47,430 bases of DNA, from NCBI RefSeq assembly GCF_004349215.1, contig NZ_SMKU01000025.1, positions 1-47,430 of the forward strand, written 5' to 3'. The notes under the pieces were generated by a model. That model was not told where the DNA came from, searched no databases, and worked only from the letters and a program-made list of their open reading frames with translations. Position numbers and translations under genes: made by a program. Shown piece by piece: positions 22,498 through 31,510 of this stretch (the first letter of the stretch is position 1; each line of letters starts with the position of its first letter). This stretch comes from Actinomadura rubrisoli. GTDB lineage: Bacteria > Actinomycetota > Actinomycetes > Streptosporangiales > Streptosporangiaceae.

Positions 22498-23733
22498 TTA
22501 GGCGGGTTGGGTGGTGGTGGTGACGGGCTTGCCTAGGGCGCTGCCCTTCATCCACTTGGCGAAGGGCAGTTGCCAGTAGCCGAAGCCGTTGGTCCAGTCG
22601 AGGTTGCGCTTGGTGCCGGTGATGGTAACGAGGTCGCCGCGGTAGGCCCAGTTGTAGAACCATTGGGCGTCGCCGGCGGGCGAGCGTACGCAGCCGTGGC
22701 TGCAGTTGCGGTTTCCGAGGCAGGTCGGGTCGTCCATGTTCTGGTGGATGTACTCGCCGCTGTTGGAGATGCGGGTCGCCCACGGGACCTGCTCGTCGTA
22801 CCAGCCGGGGTCGCCCTTCTTCTTGCCGGGCGGGCGCATGCGCTCCAGGCGGCTGCGGTCCATGGTCAGGTGGACGCCGCTGGTGGTGAGCAGGTGGTCG
22901 ACGCCGTCGCCCTGGACGTCGCCGCCCGCGCCGAGGCTGACGCCCCACTTGCGGACGATCCTGCCGTTCTTCCTGATGACGAGCCGGTGGGTCTTGGCGT
23001 TGATGTTGACGGTGTGGGAGTCGCCGATGCGGAACCTGCGGGTGACGTCCTTGTCGCCGTACACGCTGTCGCCGATCTTGAGCCCGGCGTAGTGGACGGT
23101 GACGGTCACCTTCTGGTGGGGCGCCCACGGGCGCTTCGGACGGAAGACCACCGAGGGCAGGCCGTTGAAGGACTCGCCCGCGCTCAGCCAGCGCCAGGCG
23201 CCCTCGGTGGGGGTGGTCGAGGAGATCTCGATGGCGCGCTCCACGGCGGGGCGGGCCTTCTCGGGGACGGGCTTGTTGAACTGGACGAGGATCGGCATCC
23301 CGGTGCCGACCGTCTCGTTCGGGTTGGGGATCACGTTGCTGACGGTGGTCAGCGCGGTGGCCTTGGCGGCGCGGAAGGCGCTGGTGGCGGTGGTGGCCTT
23401 GCCCTTGGGGGACGTCGCCGTGGCCGACACCTGGTACTTGCCGCCCGGCGTCAGCGTCCACGCGGAACGCCAGCTCGTCTTGTCGGCGGAGAGCGTGCCG
23501 GGGACCTCGGTGCCCTTGAGCTTGACCGAGACCTGGCCGAGCGTGCCGCCCGCGGCGGTGACCGTCACCCCCGCGTCGGGACGGGCGCGGCCGTCGCCGT
23601 CCGCCGGGGTGATCGAGACCTTGGGCGTGCCGTCCTCGCCGCCCTTGGCCGTCGTCCCGCCACTTCCGTCGCCGCCACCGCATGCCGTCGCCAGCCCAAG
23701 GACCAGCGCCATCACCAAGGCCCTACCTCGCAC
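22498..23733 (-). CDS. L,D-transpeptidase lipoprotein with Ig-like domains
   Basis: The 411-aa protein starts at GTG 23733 with a lipoprotein signal (LGLATACGGG). Two Ig-like domains cover residues ~35-250, and the YkuD catalytic domain follows. The catalytic Cys lies in NCSHGCVRSPAGDA, the SHGC motif, with an upstream His in GVHLTMD/YIHQN. It makes 3-3 cross-links in peptidoglycan outside the membrane, as in actinobacterial Ldt enzymes. The gene converges on the sigma factor with a 25-base gap. Confidence 0.93.
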   Translation of the reverse strand: MRGRALVMALVLGLATACGGGDGSGGTTAKGGEDGTPKVSITPADGDGRARPDAGVTVTAAGGTLGQVSVKLKGTEVPGTLSADKTSWRSAWTLTPGGKYQVSATATSPKGKATTATSAFRAAKATALTTVSNVIPNPNETVGTGMPILVQFNKPVPEKARPAVERAIEISSTTPTEGAWRWLSAGESFNGLPSVVFRPKRPWAPHQKVTVTVHYAGLKIGDSVYGDKDVTRRFRIGDSHTVNINAKTHRLVIRKNGRIVRKWGVSLGAGGDVQGDGVDHLLTTSGVHLTMDRSRLERMRPPGKKKGDPGWYDEQVPWATRISNSGEYIHQNMDDPTCLGNRNCSHGCVRSPAGDAQWFYNWAYRGDLVTITGTKRNLDWTNGFGYWQLPFAKWMKGSALGKPVTTTTQPA

Positions 23734-24256
23734 CGTTCTCCCTCATCAGCCCACCGGCACCGCGCAGCGCGGGCCCGCAACAAGATCGCTTACGGAACGG
23801 CCCTTATTCCCGGCCCGCCGCAGGAGGGCGGCCGGTCGTCGCGTCCGATCACATGTGACGCCCATGGTGCCCCGAAGGTTCGGGCCGGGTGGGCGGTTCT
23901 TCGGATCTTTCGCGGCCGTGTCGCGGGGCCGGGTCCGGGGGGCGCCGACGCAGCCGCCAGGAAAGGCCCGAGAGTGGGTCATTCGCGCAATTGCGACAAT
24001 GGGCTAACAAAGGGGAATGCCGGGCCGGATATCGCTCTCGGACGCGGGGCGCACGGGTGGTTGCGGCGGCCCTTCCAGGTGCCGGTGACCTCGGGTTACA
24101 TCTCGTGTCGATCTTCTATTCAAGGATGGGCCGCCCTTCGTTAAAAGCGGCGATCCATGGCGAGAGGTCCTGAGAGGCTGGATCGTGCCGCTCGTGCGGT
24201 CGCTCGTATTCGGCGGTGAGGGGAAGAGAGTTCTTGCCTTTGAAGGGACGCGCGAG
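23734..24256. other. Intergenic region upstream of the exopolysaccharide locus
   Basis: This ~520-bp region separates the L,D-transpeptidase gene from the divergent EPS operon. It must hold promoters for both. The only distinct element I see is a 10-bp palindrome, CGCAATTGCG (23986-23995), in an otherwise G/C-rich stretch. No convincing gene is present. A GTG at 24185 would extend the first EPS gene into it by 24 codons. Confidence 0.5.
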
Positions 24257-25699
24257 ATGAGAGCCCAGGGGCTGAGCGCCTCCATCGACTCCGAGGCGCC
24301 CCGATCGGACATCTCCCCCTCGGCCGCCGCCCTCGTCCCGCACCACCTCCCGTACCGCGTCGGGACGGCGCGGCCCCGGCTCCTCACGGGCCTGTATCCG
24401 GCCTGCCTCGCCGTGGCCGACGGCTGGGCGATGGCGATCGCGGTGTCGGCCGTCTTCCCGGGGCCCCCGCCCGGGCTGCCCGCCGCGGCGGCGGTCGCCG
24501 TCGCCGGGCTCAACGCGGCGGGCGGGCTGTACCGGGTGCGCCGGAGCCCGTCGCTGCTCGCCGACCTGCGGCCCCTCCTCGTCCGGACGCTCGTCGTCGG
24601 CGCGCTGGTCGCCGCGCCGGGCGGGGCCGGCGGCTGGCACGCGATGGCGTGGATCACGGTCGTCGCCTGCGTCCTTTCGCTGGGCGCGCGCGCGTTCGCG
24701 AACGCGGCGACGAGGGCCTACCGGTGCCGGCGCTCCCGGTCGCGCGCGACCCTGGTGGTCGGCACCGGGACGACCGCCGAGCACGTGGTCGACCTGCTGC
24801 GGCGGCGCGGCGAGTTCGGGCTCGCGCCGGTCGGGCAGGTGTCGGCCGGAGTGCCGGGGGGCGCGCCGCCGCTGCCCGTCCTCGGGGACGCGTCGGACCT
24901 CCCGGCGCTGGTCGAGGGGTACGGCGCCGACACGGTGATGGTGGTCGCCGAGGACGTCGACCCGGGCCGCCTGGACGCCGTCCTGCGCCTGTCGTTCGGG
25001 CTCGCGTGCGAGACGCTCCTCGTCCAGCCGCCGTCGGACGTGGTGCCGGTGGCGGCGGCGCGGCGGGAGTACCTCGCCGGGCTGCCGTGCGCGCGGGTCG
25101 ACTGGCCGCTCCGCGAGCCCGGGCCCCGGCTCGCCAAGCGCCTGCTCGACCTCGTCCTGGGCTCGATGCTGCTGGTCGCGGCGGCGCCGGTGCTCGCGGC
25201 CTGCGCGCTGGCCGTCCGGCTCGAAGGGGGGCCGGGCGTGCTGTTCCGGCAGCGGCGGATCGGCCTCGGCGGCGACGAGTTCGTGCTGCTGAAGTTCCGG
25301 ACGCTCAAGCCGGCGGACGAGCAGGAGGCCGACACCCGCTGGACGGTCGACGGCGACCACCGGATGGGCCCGGTCGGACGGTTCCTGCGCAAGTCGTCCC
25401 TGGACGAGCTCCCGCAGCTGTGGAACGTCGTCCGGGGCGACATGAGTCTCGTCGGGCCGCGTCCCGAGCGCCCGCACTTCGTGGAGCAGTTCTCCCGCAC
25501 GTGTCCCGGCTACATGCTGCGGCACCGCGTCCAGGCGGGCATGACCGGATGGGCGCAGGTCCACGGGTTCCGGGGCGACACGTCCATCGAACTGCGCGCG
25601 CGCCTGGACAACCACTACATCGACCACTGGTCGTTCGCCGCCGACCTCCGCATCCTGCTGCTGACCGTGCGGGCCATCCTGTGCAAGGACGCCGGGTGA
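24257..25699 (+). CDS. Polyprenyl-phosphate sugar-1-phosphate transferase (WcaJ/WbaP family)
   Basis: This 480-aa membrane protein initiates repeat-unit synthesis. The N-terminal half has about four hydrophobic segments, then a CoA-binding-like domain (TLVVGTGTTAEHVVDLLRRR). The C-terminal catalytic domain begins KRLLDLVLGSMLL with the re-entrant membrane helix, then LLKFRTLKPADEQ, KSSLDELPQLWNVV, and MSLVGPRPERP. All are diagnostic of the bacterial sugar transferase family. ATG 24257 follows GAAGGGA. GTG 24185 after GAGAGG is an alternative start. Its stop overlaps the next gene (GTGA). Confidence 0.93.
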   Translation: MRAQGLSASIDSEAPRSDISPSAAALVPHHLPYRVGTARPRLLTGLYPACLAVADGWAMAIAVSAVFPGPPPGLPAAAAVAVAGLNAAGGLYRVRRSPSLLADLRPLLVRTLVVGALVAAPGGAGGWHAMAWITVVACVLSLGARAFANAATRAYRCRRSRSRATLVVGTGTTAEHVVDLLRRRGEFGLAPVGQVSAGVPGGAPPLPVLGDASDLPALVEGYGADTVMVVAEDVDPGRLDAVLRLSFGLACETLLVQPPSDVVPVAAARREYLAGLPCARVDWPLREPGPRLAKRLLDLVLGSMLLVAAAPVLAACALAVRLEGGPGVLFRQRRIGLGGDEFVLLKFRTLKPADEQEADTRWTVDGDHRMGPVGRFLRKSSLDELPQLWNVVRGDMSLVGPRPERPHFVEQFSRTCPGYMLRHRVQAGMTGWAQVHGFRGDTSIELRARLDNHYIDHWSFAADLRILLLTVRAILCKDAG

Positions 25700-27033
25700 G
25701 CGCGCTCGCCGCCCGCCCCGATTGGACGGTGCGCGGCGCCCATCGTGCCGCCGGGAGCTGGCTGAGGCGGCCGGTCTGGCTGGTGGCGGCGACGGTCGCC
25801 TGCGTCGGCGTCCCGCCCGGACGGACCGTGTTCGGCTCCGGCGTGCAGATCACCGCCGGGGACTACGCCAGCGTCCTGTTGGTGCTGGCCGCCGTGCTCC
25901 TGGTGGCCAGGCGCGAGGCCGAGGTGCCGCGCGCGGCGCTCATCGCCTTCGGGCCGCTGGTGGCGGTGCTCGCCGTGACCACCATGTGCTCCACCGACAC
26001 CGTCGCCAGCCTGCCCGGCTACCTGCGGGACGTCCAGATCTTCGTGCTGGTGCCGCTGGCCGTCGTCGTGCTCGTCCGGGACCGGAGGGACCTCGCGATC
26101 GCCTGCTCCGCCGTGCTCGGACTCGGGCTGCTGGAGGCCGGGTACGGGATCTGGCAGGCGGCGTCCGGGAAGGGCGCGTCCATCGGGGGCCAGGCGATCC
26201 GGGCGGTCGGCACGTTCGGCGCCGTGGACGTGATGGCCATGTCCATCGTCGCGGGCTTCGCGATCCTCGTCCTCACCGCTTTCGCGCTGGCCGCTCCCGC
26301 GCATGGGCCCGTGGCGGTCGTCGCGGCGATGGCCGGGCTCGGCGTGCTGGCGGTCGCGCTCGCGCTGGCGCTGAGCCGCGGCACCTGGATCGCGCTCGGC
26401 GCCGCCGTCGTCCTCATGCTGGTGGTCTACGACCGGTGGGTCGCGGTCCGGGCGCTGGCGTGCTGCGCCGCGCTGCTGCTCGTGGCCCTGGCGGGCCTCG
26501 GCGGCGGGTCCCAGGCCGTCGTCGCCCGGTCGCGGTCGATCGCCGGGTCCGTCAACGCGCCCGACCAGTCCGTCAGCGACCGGTACAACCTGTGGGCCGC
26601 CGCCGGACGGATCTGGGAGGACCACCCCCTCACCGGCGTGGGCGTGAAGAACTTCCCTGCGTACCGCGACACCTACGCCACGATCGAGCTGTCGTCCGGC
26701 AGCGAGACCGAGGACCCGGTCAACGGCTACGTCCGGCAGCCGCTGCTGTCGCCGCACAACCAGTACCTGCTCGTCCTGTCCGAGCAGGGCACGGTGGGCT
26801 TCGCCGGGTTCGCCGTCCTGGTCGCCGCGATCCTGCGGGGGCTGTGGACGCGCCGCGACACCCGCGACCCGTTCTGGCTGATCGGCGCGGCGTTCATGGC
26901 GTTCCTGCTGATCAACTTCCTGTACGCCGACCTGGGCGGGCCTACGTGCGTCCTCACGGCCGTCCTGCTCGGCGTCGCGGCCGCCCGCGCCCTCGGCCCG
27001 GGTACGGGGCCGTCCGTGCCGGAGCGGCGATGA
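25696..27033 (+). CDS. O-antigen ligase/Wzy-like polysaccharide polymerase
   Basis: The 445-aa protein has about ten to twelve membrane segments. The large extracytoplasmic loop contains SDRYNLWAAAGRIWEDHPLT followed by GVGVKNFP and SPHNQYLLVLSEQG, the Wzy_C/O-antigen ligase signature with the conserved Arg, Gly and His. It likely polymerises lipid-linked repeat units at the outer face of the membrane. GTG 25696 overlaps the stop of the sugar transferase gene. Its own stop overlaps the flippase start (ATGA). These overlaps imply coupled translation. Confidence 0.9.
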   Translation: MSALAARPDWTVRGAHRAAGSWLRRPVWLVAATVACVGVPPGRTVFGSGVQITAGDYASVLLVLAAVLLVARREAEVPRAALIAFGPLVAVLAVTTMCSTDTVASLPGYLRDVQIFVLVPLAVVVLVRDRRDLAIACSAVLGLGLLEAGYGIWQAASGKGASIGGQAIRAVGTFGAVDVMAMSIVAGFAILVLTAFALAAPAHGPVAVVAAMAGLGVLAVALALALSRGTWIALGAAVVLMLVVYDRWVAVRALACCAALLLVALAGLGGGSQAVVARSRSIAGSVNAPDQSVSDRYNLWAAAGRIWEDHPLTGVGVKNFPAYRDTYATIELSSGSETEDPVNGYVRQPLLSPHNQYLLVLSEQGTVGFAGFAVLVAAILRGLWTRRDTRDPFWLIGAAFMAFLLINFLYADLGGPTCVLTAVLLGVAAARALGPGTGPSVPERR

Positions 27034-28724
27034 CGGCGGCGGACACCGCACCCCGGAGCCCGGACGGGGCGCCCCGCGGCCCGGACACCGGGGCCCGGGG
27101 CCCGGACACCGGGGCCCGGGGCCCGGACACCGGGGCCCGGGGCTCGGACACCGGGGCCCGCGGTCCCTCGGTCGGCCGCGCCGCCGCGCTGTCGGGGGTG
27201 CTGATCGCGGGCGGCACCGCGCTCGGGTTCCTGCGCGACCTCGCGATGGCGCACCTGTTCGGCGCCAGCGGCAGCACCGACGCGTTCCTGGTCGCCTGGA
27301 CGATCCCCGAGACGGTCTCGCCGCTGCTCATCGAGGACGCCATGGCCCTGCTCATGGTCCCCGCGATCACGCGCCTGCTCGCCCGGGGGGACGGGCCGCG
27401 CGCGTTCGTCGGCACGACCCTTCCGCGCCTGGTGGGGATCCTCGCGCTGGTCGCGCTGTGCCTCGCCGTCGCCGCGCCCGCGCTGGTCGGCGTGTTCGCG
27501 CCCGGCCTCACCGAGCCGGGGCCCGCCGTCCACTGCGTCCGGCTGACGGCGATCACGGTGGTGACGTTCGGGATCGCGGGGTTCATGAGCGCGACGCTGC
27601 GCGCTCACCACAGGTTCGGGCCCCCGGCGGCCATCTACCTCGCCTACAACGTGGGGATCCTCGCGCTGATCGGGGGGCTGTCCGGGCTGCTCGGCATCAC
27701 CAGCGCCGCGATCGGCGTCGCCTTCGGGAGCGTGCTGATGGTCGCGGTGCAGGCCCCCGCGTTCGCCCGGTGCCTGCGCGAGGCGCCCGCCCCCCGCGAG
27801 AGCGCCGCGAGCGTGCGGCTCGGGATCGCCGCCGTCGCGCCCATCGTCGTCTACACGGTGACGCGCCAGGCGCAGGTGTTCGTCGAGCGGTTCCTCGGCT
27901 CCGGGCTCGCCGCGGGCTCCATCTCCCAGCTCAACTACGCGCAGAAGGTCGCGCAGGTCCCGATGGTGCTGTCGCTGCTCATCGTGACGGTGACGTTCCC
28001 GCGCCTGGCGCGGGCCTCGGCGGACGGCGACACCCGCCAGATCGCCCGCCGCATCCAGCAGGACCTCGCCGTCGTCAGCGGGATGGTGCTGTGCGCGACC
28101 GCCTACCTCGTCGCGTTCGCGCCCGCCATCATCGAGGTCCTGTTCGAGCACGGCGCGTTCACGTCCGCCGACACCCACAGCACCGCCGTCATCATGCGCG
28201 TCTACGCGTTGGGGCTGTGGGGGCAGTCGACGGTCGGGCTCGCGGCCCGCGCGTTCTTCGCCCACGGCCGTCCGACGTGGCGGCCCGCCGCCGTGCTCGC
28301 CACGGGCCTTGCAGTCACCGCCGCCGTGGGCGCCGCGTTCGCGGCCGTCGCGGGGACGGTCGCGCTGGCCGCCGCGAACGCCGCCGGGATCACCGTCGCC
28401 GCCGTCCTGCTGCTGATCGGGCTGCGGCTGCGGGTGGCGCCGGTCTCGCTGCGCCGCGTCGGCGCCGACGTGGCCCGGCTCGCGCTCATCGCGGCGGGCG
28501 CCTGCGCGGCGGGCCTGCTGACCGCCACCGCGTTCGGCTCCGGCGTCCCCGCGATCGTGCCGCCGGTCGCGGGCGGCGCGGTGACCGCCGGGACGTTCGC
28601 CGCCCTGATCGCCCTGGCGCGGCGCGACGCCATCGTCCCGGGGACCGCCCGCTCCATCGACCTTTCCAGGGCCGCTCGGCGCGCTCGCCCGCCGCGGCCG
28701 TACCGACTCGGGGGAGACCAGTGA
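27030..28724 (+). CDS. MurJ/Wzx-like lipid-linked oligosaccharide flippase
   Basis: This 564-aa protein has ~14 hydrophobic segments and the MviN/MurJ pattern: GFLRDLAMAHLFGASGSTDA, then AWTIPETVSPLLIEDAMALL, and NYAQKVAQVPMVLSLLIVTV. In an EPS operon it most likely moves the undecaprenyl-linked repeat unit across the membrane. A role in lipid II transport cannot be excluded. Residues ~10-45 are a disordered tail built from four copies of GARGPDT (DNA repeat at 27079-27162). Start and stop both overlap neighbouring genes by four bases. Confidence 0.88.
   Translation: MTAADTAPRSPDGAPRGPDTGARGPDTGARGPDTGARGSDTGARGPSVGRAAALSGVLIAGGTALGFLRDLAMAHLFGASGSTDAFLVAWTIPETVSPLLIEDAMALLMVPAITRLLARGDGPRAFVGTTLPRLVGILALVALCLAVAAPALVGVFAPGLTEPGPAVHCVRLTAITVVTFGIAGFMSATLRAHHRFGPPAAIYLAYNVGILALIGGLSGLLGITSAAIGVAFGSVLMVAVQAPAFARCLREAPAPRESAASVRLGIAAVAPIVVYTVTRQAQVFVERFLGSGLAAGSISQLNYAQKVAQVPMVLSLLIVTVTFPRLARASADGDTRQIARRIQQDLAVVSGMVLCATAYLVAFAPAIIEVLFEHGAFTSADTHSTAVIMRVYALGLWGQSTVGLAARAFFAHGRPTWRPAAVLATGLAVTAAVGAAFAAVAGTVALAAANAAGITVAAVLLLIGLRLRVAPVSLRRVGADVARLALIAAGACAAGLLTATAFGSGVPAIVPPVAGGAVTAGTFAALIALARRDAIVPGTARSIDLSRAARRARPPRPYRLGGDQ
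27079..27162 (+). repeat. Four tandem 21-bp units in the flippase gene
   Basis: The unit is close to GGCCCGGACACCGGGGCCCG plus G and encodes GPDTGAR. One unit has GGCTCGGAC (Ser for Pro). Copy number could vary by slippage without breaking the frame, since 21 is divisible by three. Confidence 0.85.
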
Positions 28725-29518
28725 CCCAGCCGACCGAAGAACCGACCCGCCTGTCCGGTCCGATCCGCCTGCCCGGTCCGATCCGCGTGCCCGGTCCGGC
28801 TCGTCCCGCGGAGGCGATCCGCCCGGCGCCGTGGGTGCTGATGTACCACTCGATCGACCACTACCGTGAGGATCCGCACCTGGTGACGGTCACGCCGCAG
28901 CGGTTCGAGGGCCAGCTGGCGTGGCTGCGGGCCCGCGGGCTGCGCGGCGTGAGCATGGCCGAGCTGCTGGACGCGCAGGACGCCGGGCGGGCGCGCGGCC
29001 TGGTCGGGCTCACCTTCGACGACGGCTACGCCGACTTCGCCACCAGGGCCGTCCCGGCGCTGGTGAGGTTCGGGTTCGGCGCGACGGTGTTCGTGGTGTC
29101 CGGGCGGATCGGCTCCTACAACGCGTGGGACGACGGGCCGCGCAAGCCCCTGATGACCGTCGAGCAGCTCCGGACCGTGGCGGGCGCGGGCATGGAGGTC
29201 GCCTCGCACGGCCGCCACCACGTGTCCCTCCCCGGGACCGGCGGCACCGAGCTCCGCGAGGAGCTGGAGGAGAGCCGCACGAGCCTGGAAGACCTCCTCG
29301 ACCAGCCAGTCCGCGGCTTCGCCTACCCATACGGGCACGCGACGGGCCGCGAGATCGAGGCGGTCCGCTCGGCCGGGTACGACTACGCGTGCGACATCCG
29401 CCCGGACGAGCCGGGACGCCACGCGCTGCCCCGCACCTACATCGGGGAGCGGGACCGGTGGCTGCGGCTGCGCGCCAAGCTCGTCCGGCACGAGCTGCGC
29501 CGGCGGAGCCGCGTGTGA
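28721..29518 (+). CDS. Polysaccharide deacetylase (NodB/CE4 family)
   Basis: The 265-aa protein has the CE4 motifs: LTFDDGYADF (catalytic base Asp and metal Asp), SHGRHHVSLP (metal His pair), and FAYPYGHATG (motif 3). It removes acetyl groups from N-acetylated sugars. No signal peptide is seen; instead residues ~10-30 are a GPIRLPGPIRVPGP repeat. It might act on the lipid-linked precursor or the nascent polymer. GTG 28721 overlaps the flippase stop, and its stop overlaps the next GTG. Confidence 0.92.
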   Translation: MTQPTEEPTRLSGPIRLPGPIRVPGPARPAEAIRPAPWVLMYHSIDHYREDPHLVTVTPQRFEGQLAWLRARGLRGVSMAELLDAQDAGRARGLVGLTFDDGYADFATRAVPALVRFGFGATVFVVSGRIGSYNAWDDGPRKPLMTVEQLRTVAGAGMEVASHGRHHVSLPGTGGTELREELEESRTSLEDLLDQPVRGFAYPYGHATGREIEAVRSAGYDYACDIRPDEPGRHALPRTYIGERDRWLRLRAKLVRHELRRRSRV

Positions 29519-30666
29519 CGCGGGTCCTGCACGTCATCACCGGGCTGGACCACGGCGGCGCCGAACGGCAGCTCGCGCTGCTGCTGCGCCACCTGCCCGT
29601 GACGTGCGAGGTCGCGGCGCTCACCGGCGGCGGGGCGCTGGCCGAGGCGATCCGGGGCGACGGCGTCGCCGTCCATGAGATCGGCATGCGCGGCAACCGG
29701 GACCTCACCGCCGTGCCGCGGCTCGCCCGGCTGATCCGCCGGGGCGGGTACGACGTCGTCCACACGCACCTGTACCGCGCCTGCGTCTACGGCCGCGTCG
29801 CCGCCCGGCTGGCCGGGACGCCCCGCGTGATCGCCACCGAGCACTCGCTTGGCGAGGGGCAGATCGAGGGCCGACCGGCGACGCGAGGCGTGCGGGCGCT
29901 CTACCTGGCGACCGAGCGGCTCGGGTCGGTGACCGTCGCGGTCTCGCCGACCGTTGCCGCGCGGCTGCGCGGCTGGGGCGTGGCACCGGGCCGCATCGTC
30001 GTGATACCGAACGGGATCGACGCCGCCGCCTTCGCGTTCGACCCCGCGCGGCGCGCCCGGACGCGGCTGCGGTTCGGCATCGCCCCGGACGAGTGGATCG
30101 TCGGCGCGGTCGGGCGGCTCGTCCCGACCAAGCGGTTCGACCTGCTCATCGAGGCGGTCGCGCGGCTGGACGGGCCGCGCCTGCTCCTGGCCGGCGCCGG
30201 ACCCGAGCGCGGCCCGCTCGAACGGCTCGCCGCGCGTCTCGGCGCGTCCGGCCGCGTGATCTTCGCCGGGGGGACGGAGGACGTCGCGGGCGCGCTGGCG
30301 GCCATGGACGTCCTCGCCGCGCCGTCCACGCAGGAGACGTTCGGCCTCGGTGTCCTGGAGGCGCTGGCCGCCGGGCTGCCCGTCCGCTACACCGCCTGTC
30401 CGGCGCTGGACGACCTGCCGCCCGGCGAGGCCCCGAACGCCCTGCGCCTGCCCACCCGCGTGGACGCCTGGAGCACCGAACTGGGCCGCCTCGCCGCAAG
30501 CGCGCGCGGAGCGGCGCGCGGGCCGGGGCGGCGGGAGCGGGTGCCGCCGGTCGTCGGCCGCTACGCCATCGCCGAGCAGGCCGCGCGGCTCGCCCGGCTC
30601 TACCTGGACGGACCGGACGGCGGCGCCGAGCGGTCGCCGTCCGCCCACGAGTACATCCCGAATTGA
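29515..30666 (+). CDS. GT4-family glycosyltransferase
   Basis: This 383-aa GT-B enzyme begins TRVLHVITGLDHGGAERQLA with the donor-side Gly loop. The sugar-nucleotide site follows in VGAVGRLVPTKRFDLLIEAV and STQETFGLGVLEALAAGLPV, the E-x7-E motif with both Glu present. It adds one sugar to the repeat unit from a nucleotide-activated donor; donor identity is unknown. GTG 29515 overlaps the deacetylase stop codon. Ten bases separate it from the Wzz-like gene. Confidence 0.92.
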   Translation: MTRVLHVITGLDHGGAERQLALLLRHLPVTCEVAALTGGGALAEAIRGDGVAVHEIGMRGNRDLTAVPRLARLIRRGGYDVVHTHLYRACVYGRVAARLAGTPRVIATEHSLGEGQIEGRPATRGVRALYLATERLGSVTVAVSPTVAARLRGWGVAPGRIVVIPNGIDAAAFAFDPARRARTRLRFGIAPDEWIVGAVGRLVPTKRFDLLIEAVARLDGPRLLLAGAGPERGPLERLAARLGASGRVIFAGGTEDVAGALAAMDVLAAPSTQETFGLGVLEALAAGLPVRYTACPALDDLPPGEAPNALRLPTRVDAWSTELGRLAASARGAARGPGRRERVPPVVGRYAIAEQAARLARLYLDGPDGGAERSPSAHEYIPN

Positions 30667-30676
30667 GAAAGGGCCC

Positions 30677-31510
30677 ATGATGCCGCAGCGTGATGCCACC
30701 CCCGCGCCGATCGCCCGACGGGTCGGCCCGCCCGGCCTGCCCAGTCCGTCCGGTCCGTCTGGGCCGTCCGATCCGTCTGCGCCGTCTGGGTCGTCCGGTC
30801 GGTTGGGGTCGTTCATCGGACAGCGCGCGCGCCGCCTCGCGTCCGCTCTCACCCGGCTCACCGGACGGTTCGTCAGGCGGTTCGGCCTGCCCATCGCGTT
30901 CGTCCTCACCGGCCTGCTCGGCGGGCTCGGATACTCCCTGTTCACCCCCACCACCTACACCGCGACCGCGTTCGTCCTCGTCGTGGACGAGGGCGAGAAC
31001 GGGCAGACCGGCCCCGCCGCGGTGAGCTTCGCCCAGGCGTTCGGACGGCTCGCGCCGCTCCCGGAGACCCTCGGCTACTCGTCGATCCCGCTGCCCGAGA
31101 TAGCGCCCGGCACGACCCGCGAGCACATCCAGGCGTCCACCTCGCCGGACACGCCGCTGATCCGGCTGACGGGCAGCGGCGGGAGCCCGGGCGACGCCGC
31201 CGCGTTCGCCAACACCGCGGCCGACGCGCTCGTCCGGTACGGCACGTCCCATCGCGCCGACACCGGGGTCCGCGTCGCGCTGATGAGCCTGGCCGCGACA
31301 CCGGCGTCGCCGTCCTCGCCCAACCTTCCGCTGAACCTGGCGGTCGGCACCGCGTCGGGCATCCTGCTCGCCGGCCTCAGCGCCGCGGTCATGAGCGGCC
31401 GCCGGGGGCGCGGCGCCCACAACACCCCCCGGCCCCGGACGCCGGAGCCCGCACCGACGCCTGCCGCGCCTGCCGCGCCTGCCGCGCCCGCCGCGGAGGC
31501 CGGTCCGTGA
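30677..31510 (+). CDS. Wzz/chain-length-determinant-like membrane protein
   Basis: The 277-aa protein has a Pro/Ser/Gly-rich cytoplasmic tail (residues ~18-45), a membrane segment (LPIAFVLTGLLGGLGYSLFT), an outer domain starting TTYTATAFVLVVDEG, and a second membrane segment (LNLAVGTASGILLAGLSAAV), then a Pro/Ala tail. This is the Wzz topology without the tyrosine kinase domain seen in CpsD fusions. It likely sets polymer length with the Wzy-like protein. ATG 30677 follows AAAGGG. The stop overlaps the next gene. Confidence 0.8.
   Translation: MMPQRDATPAPIARRVGPPGLPSPSGPSGPSDPSAPSGSSGRLGSFIGQRARRLASALTRLTGRFVRRFGLPIAFVLTGLLGGLGYSLFTPTTYTATAFVLVVDEGENGQTGPAAVSFAQAFGRLAPLPETLGYSSIPLPEIAPGTTREHIQASTSPDTPLIRLTGSGGSPGDAAAFANTAADALVRYGTSHRADTGVRVALMSLAATPASPSSPNLPLNLAVGTASGILLAGLSAAVMSGRRGRGAHNTPRPRTPEPAPTPAAPAAPAAPAAEAGP

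Noticed and set aside
25615..28265. Long minus-strand frames of 478 and 512 aa across the polymerase and flippase genes
   Set aside because: They are composed almost only of R, G, D, H and A residues, show no domain, and oppose well-supported membrane protein genes.
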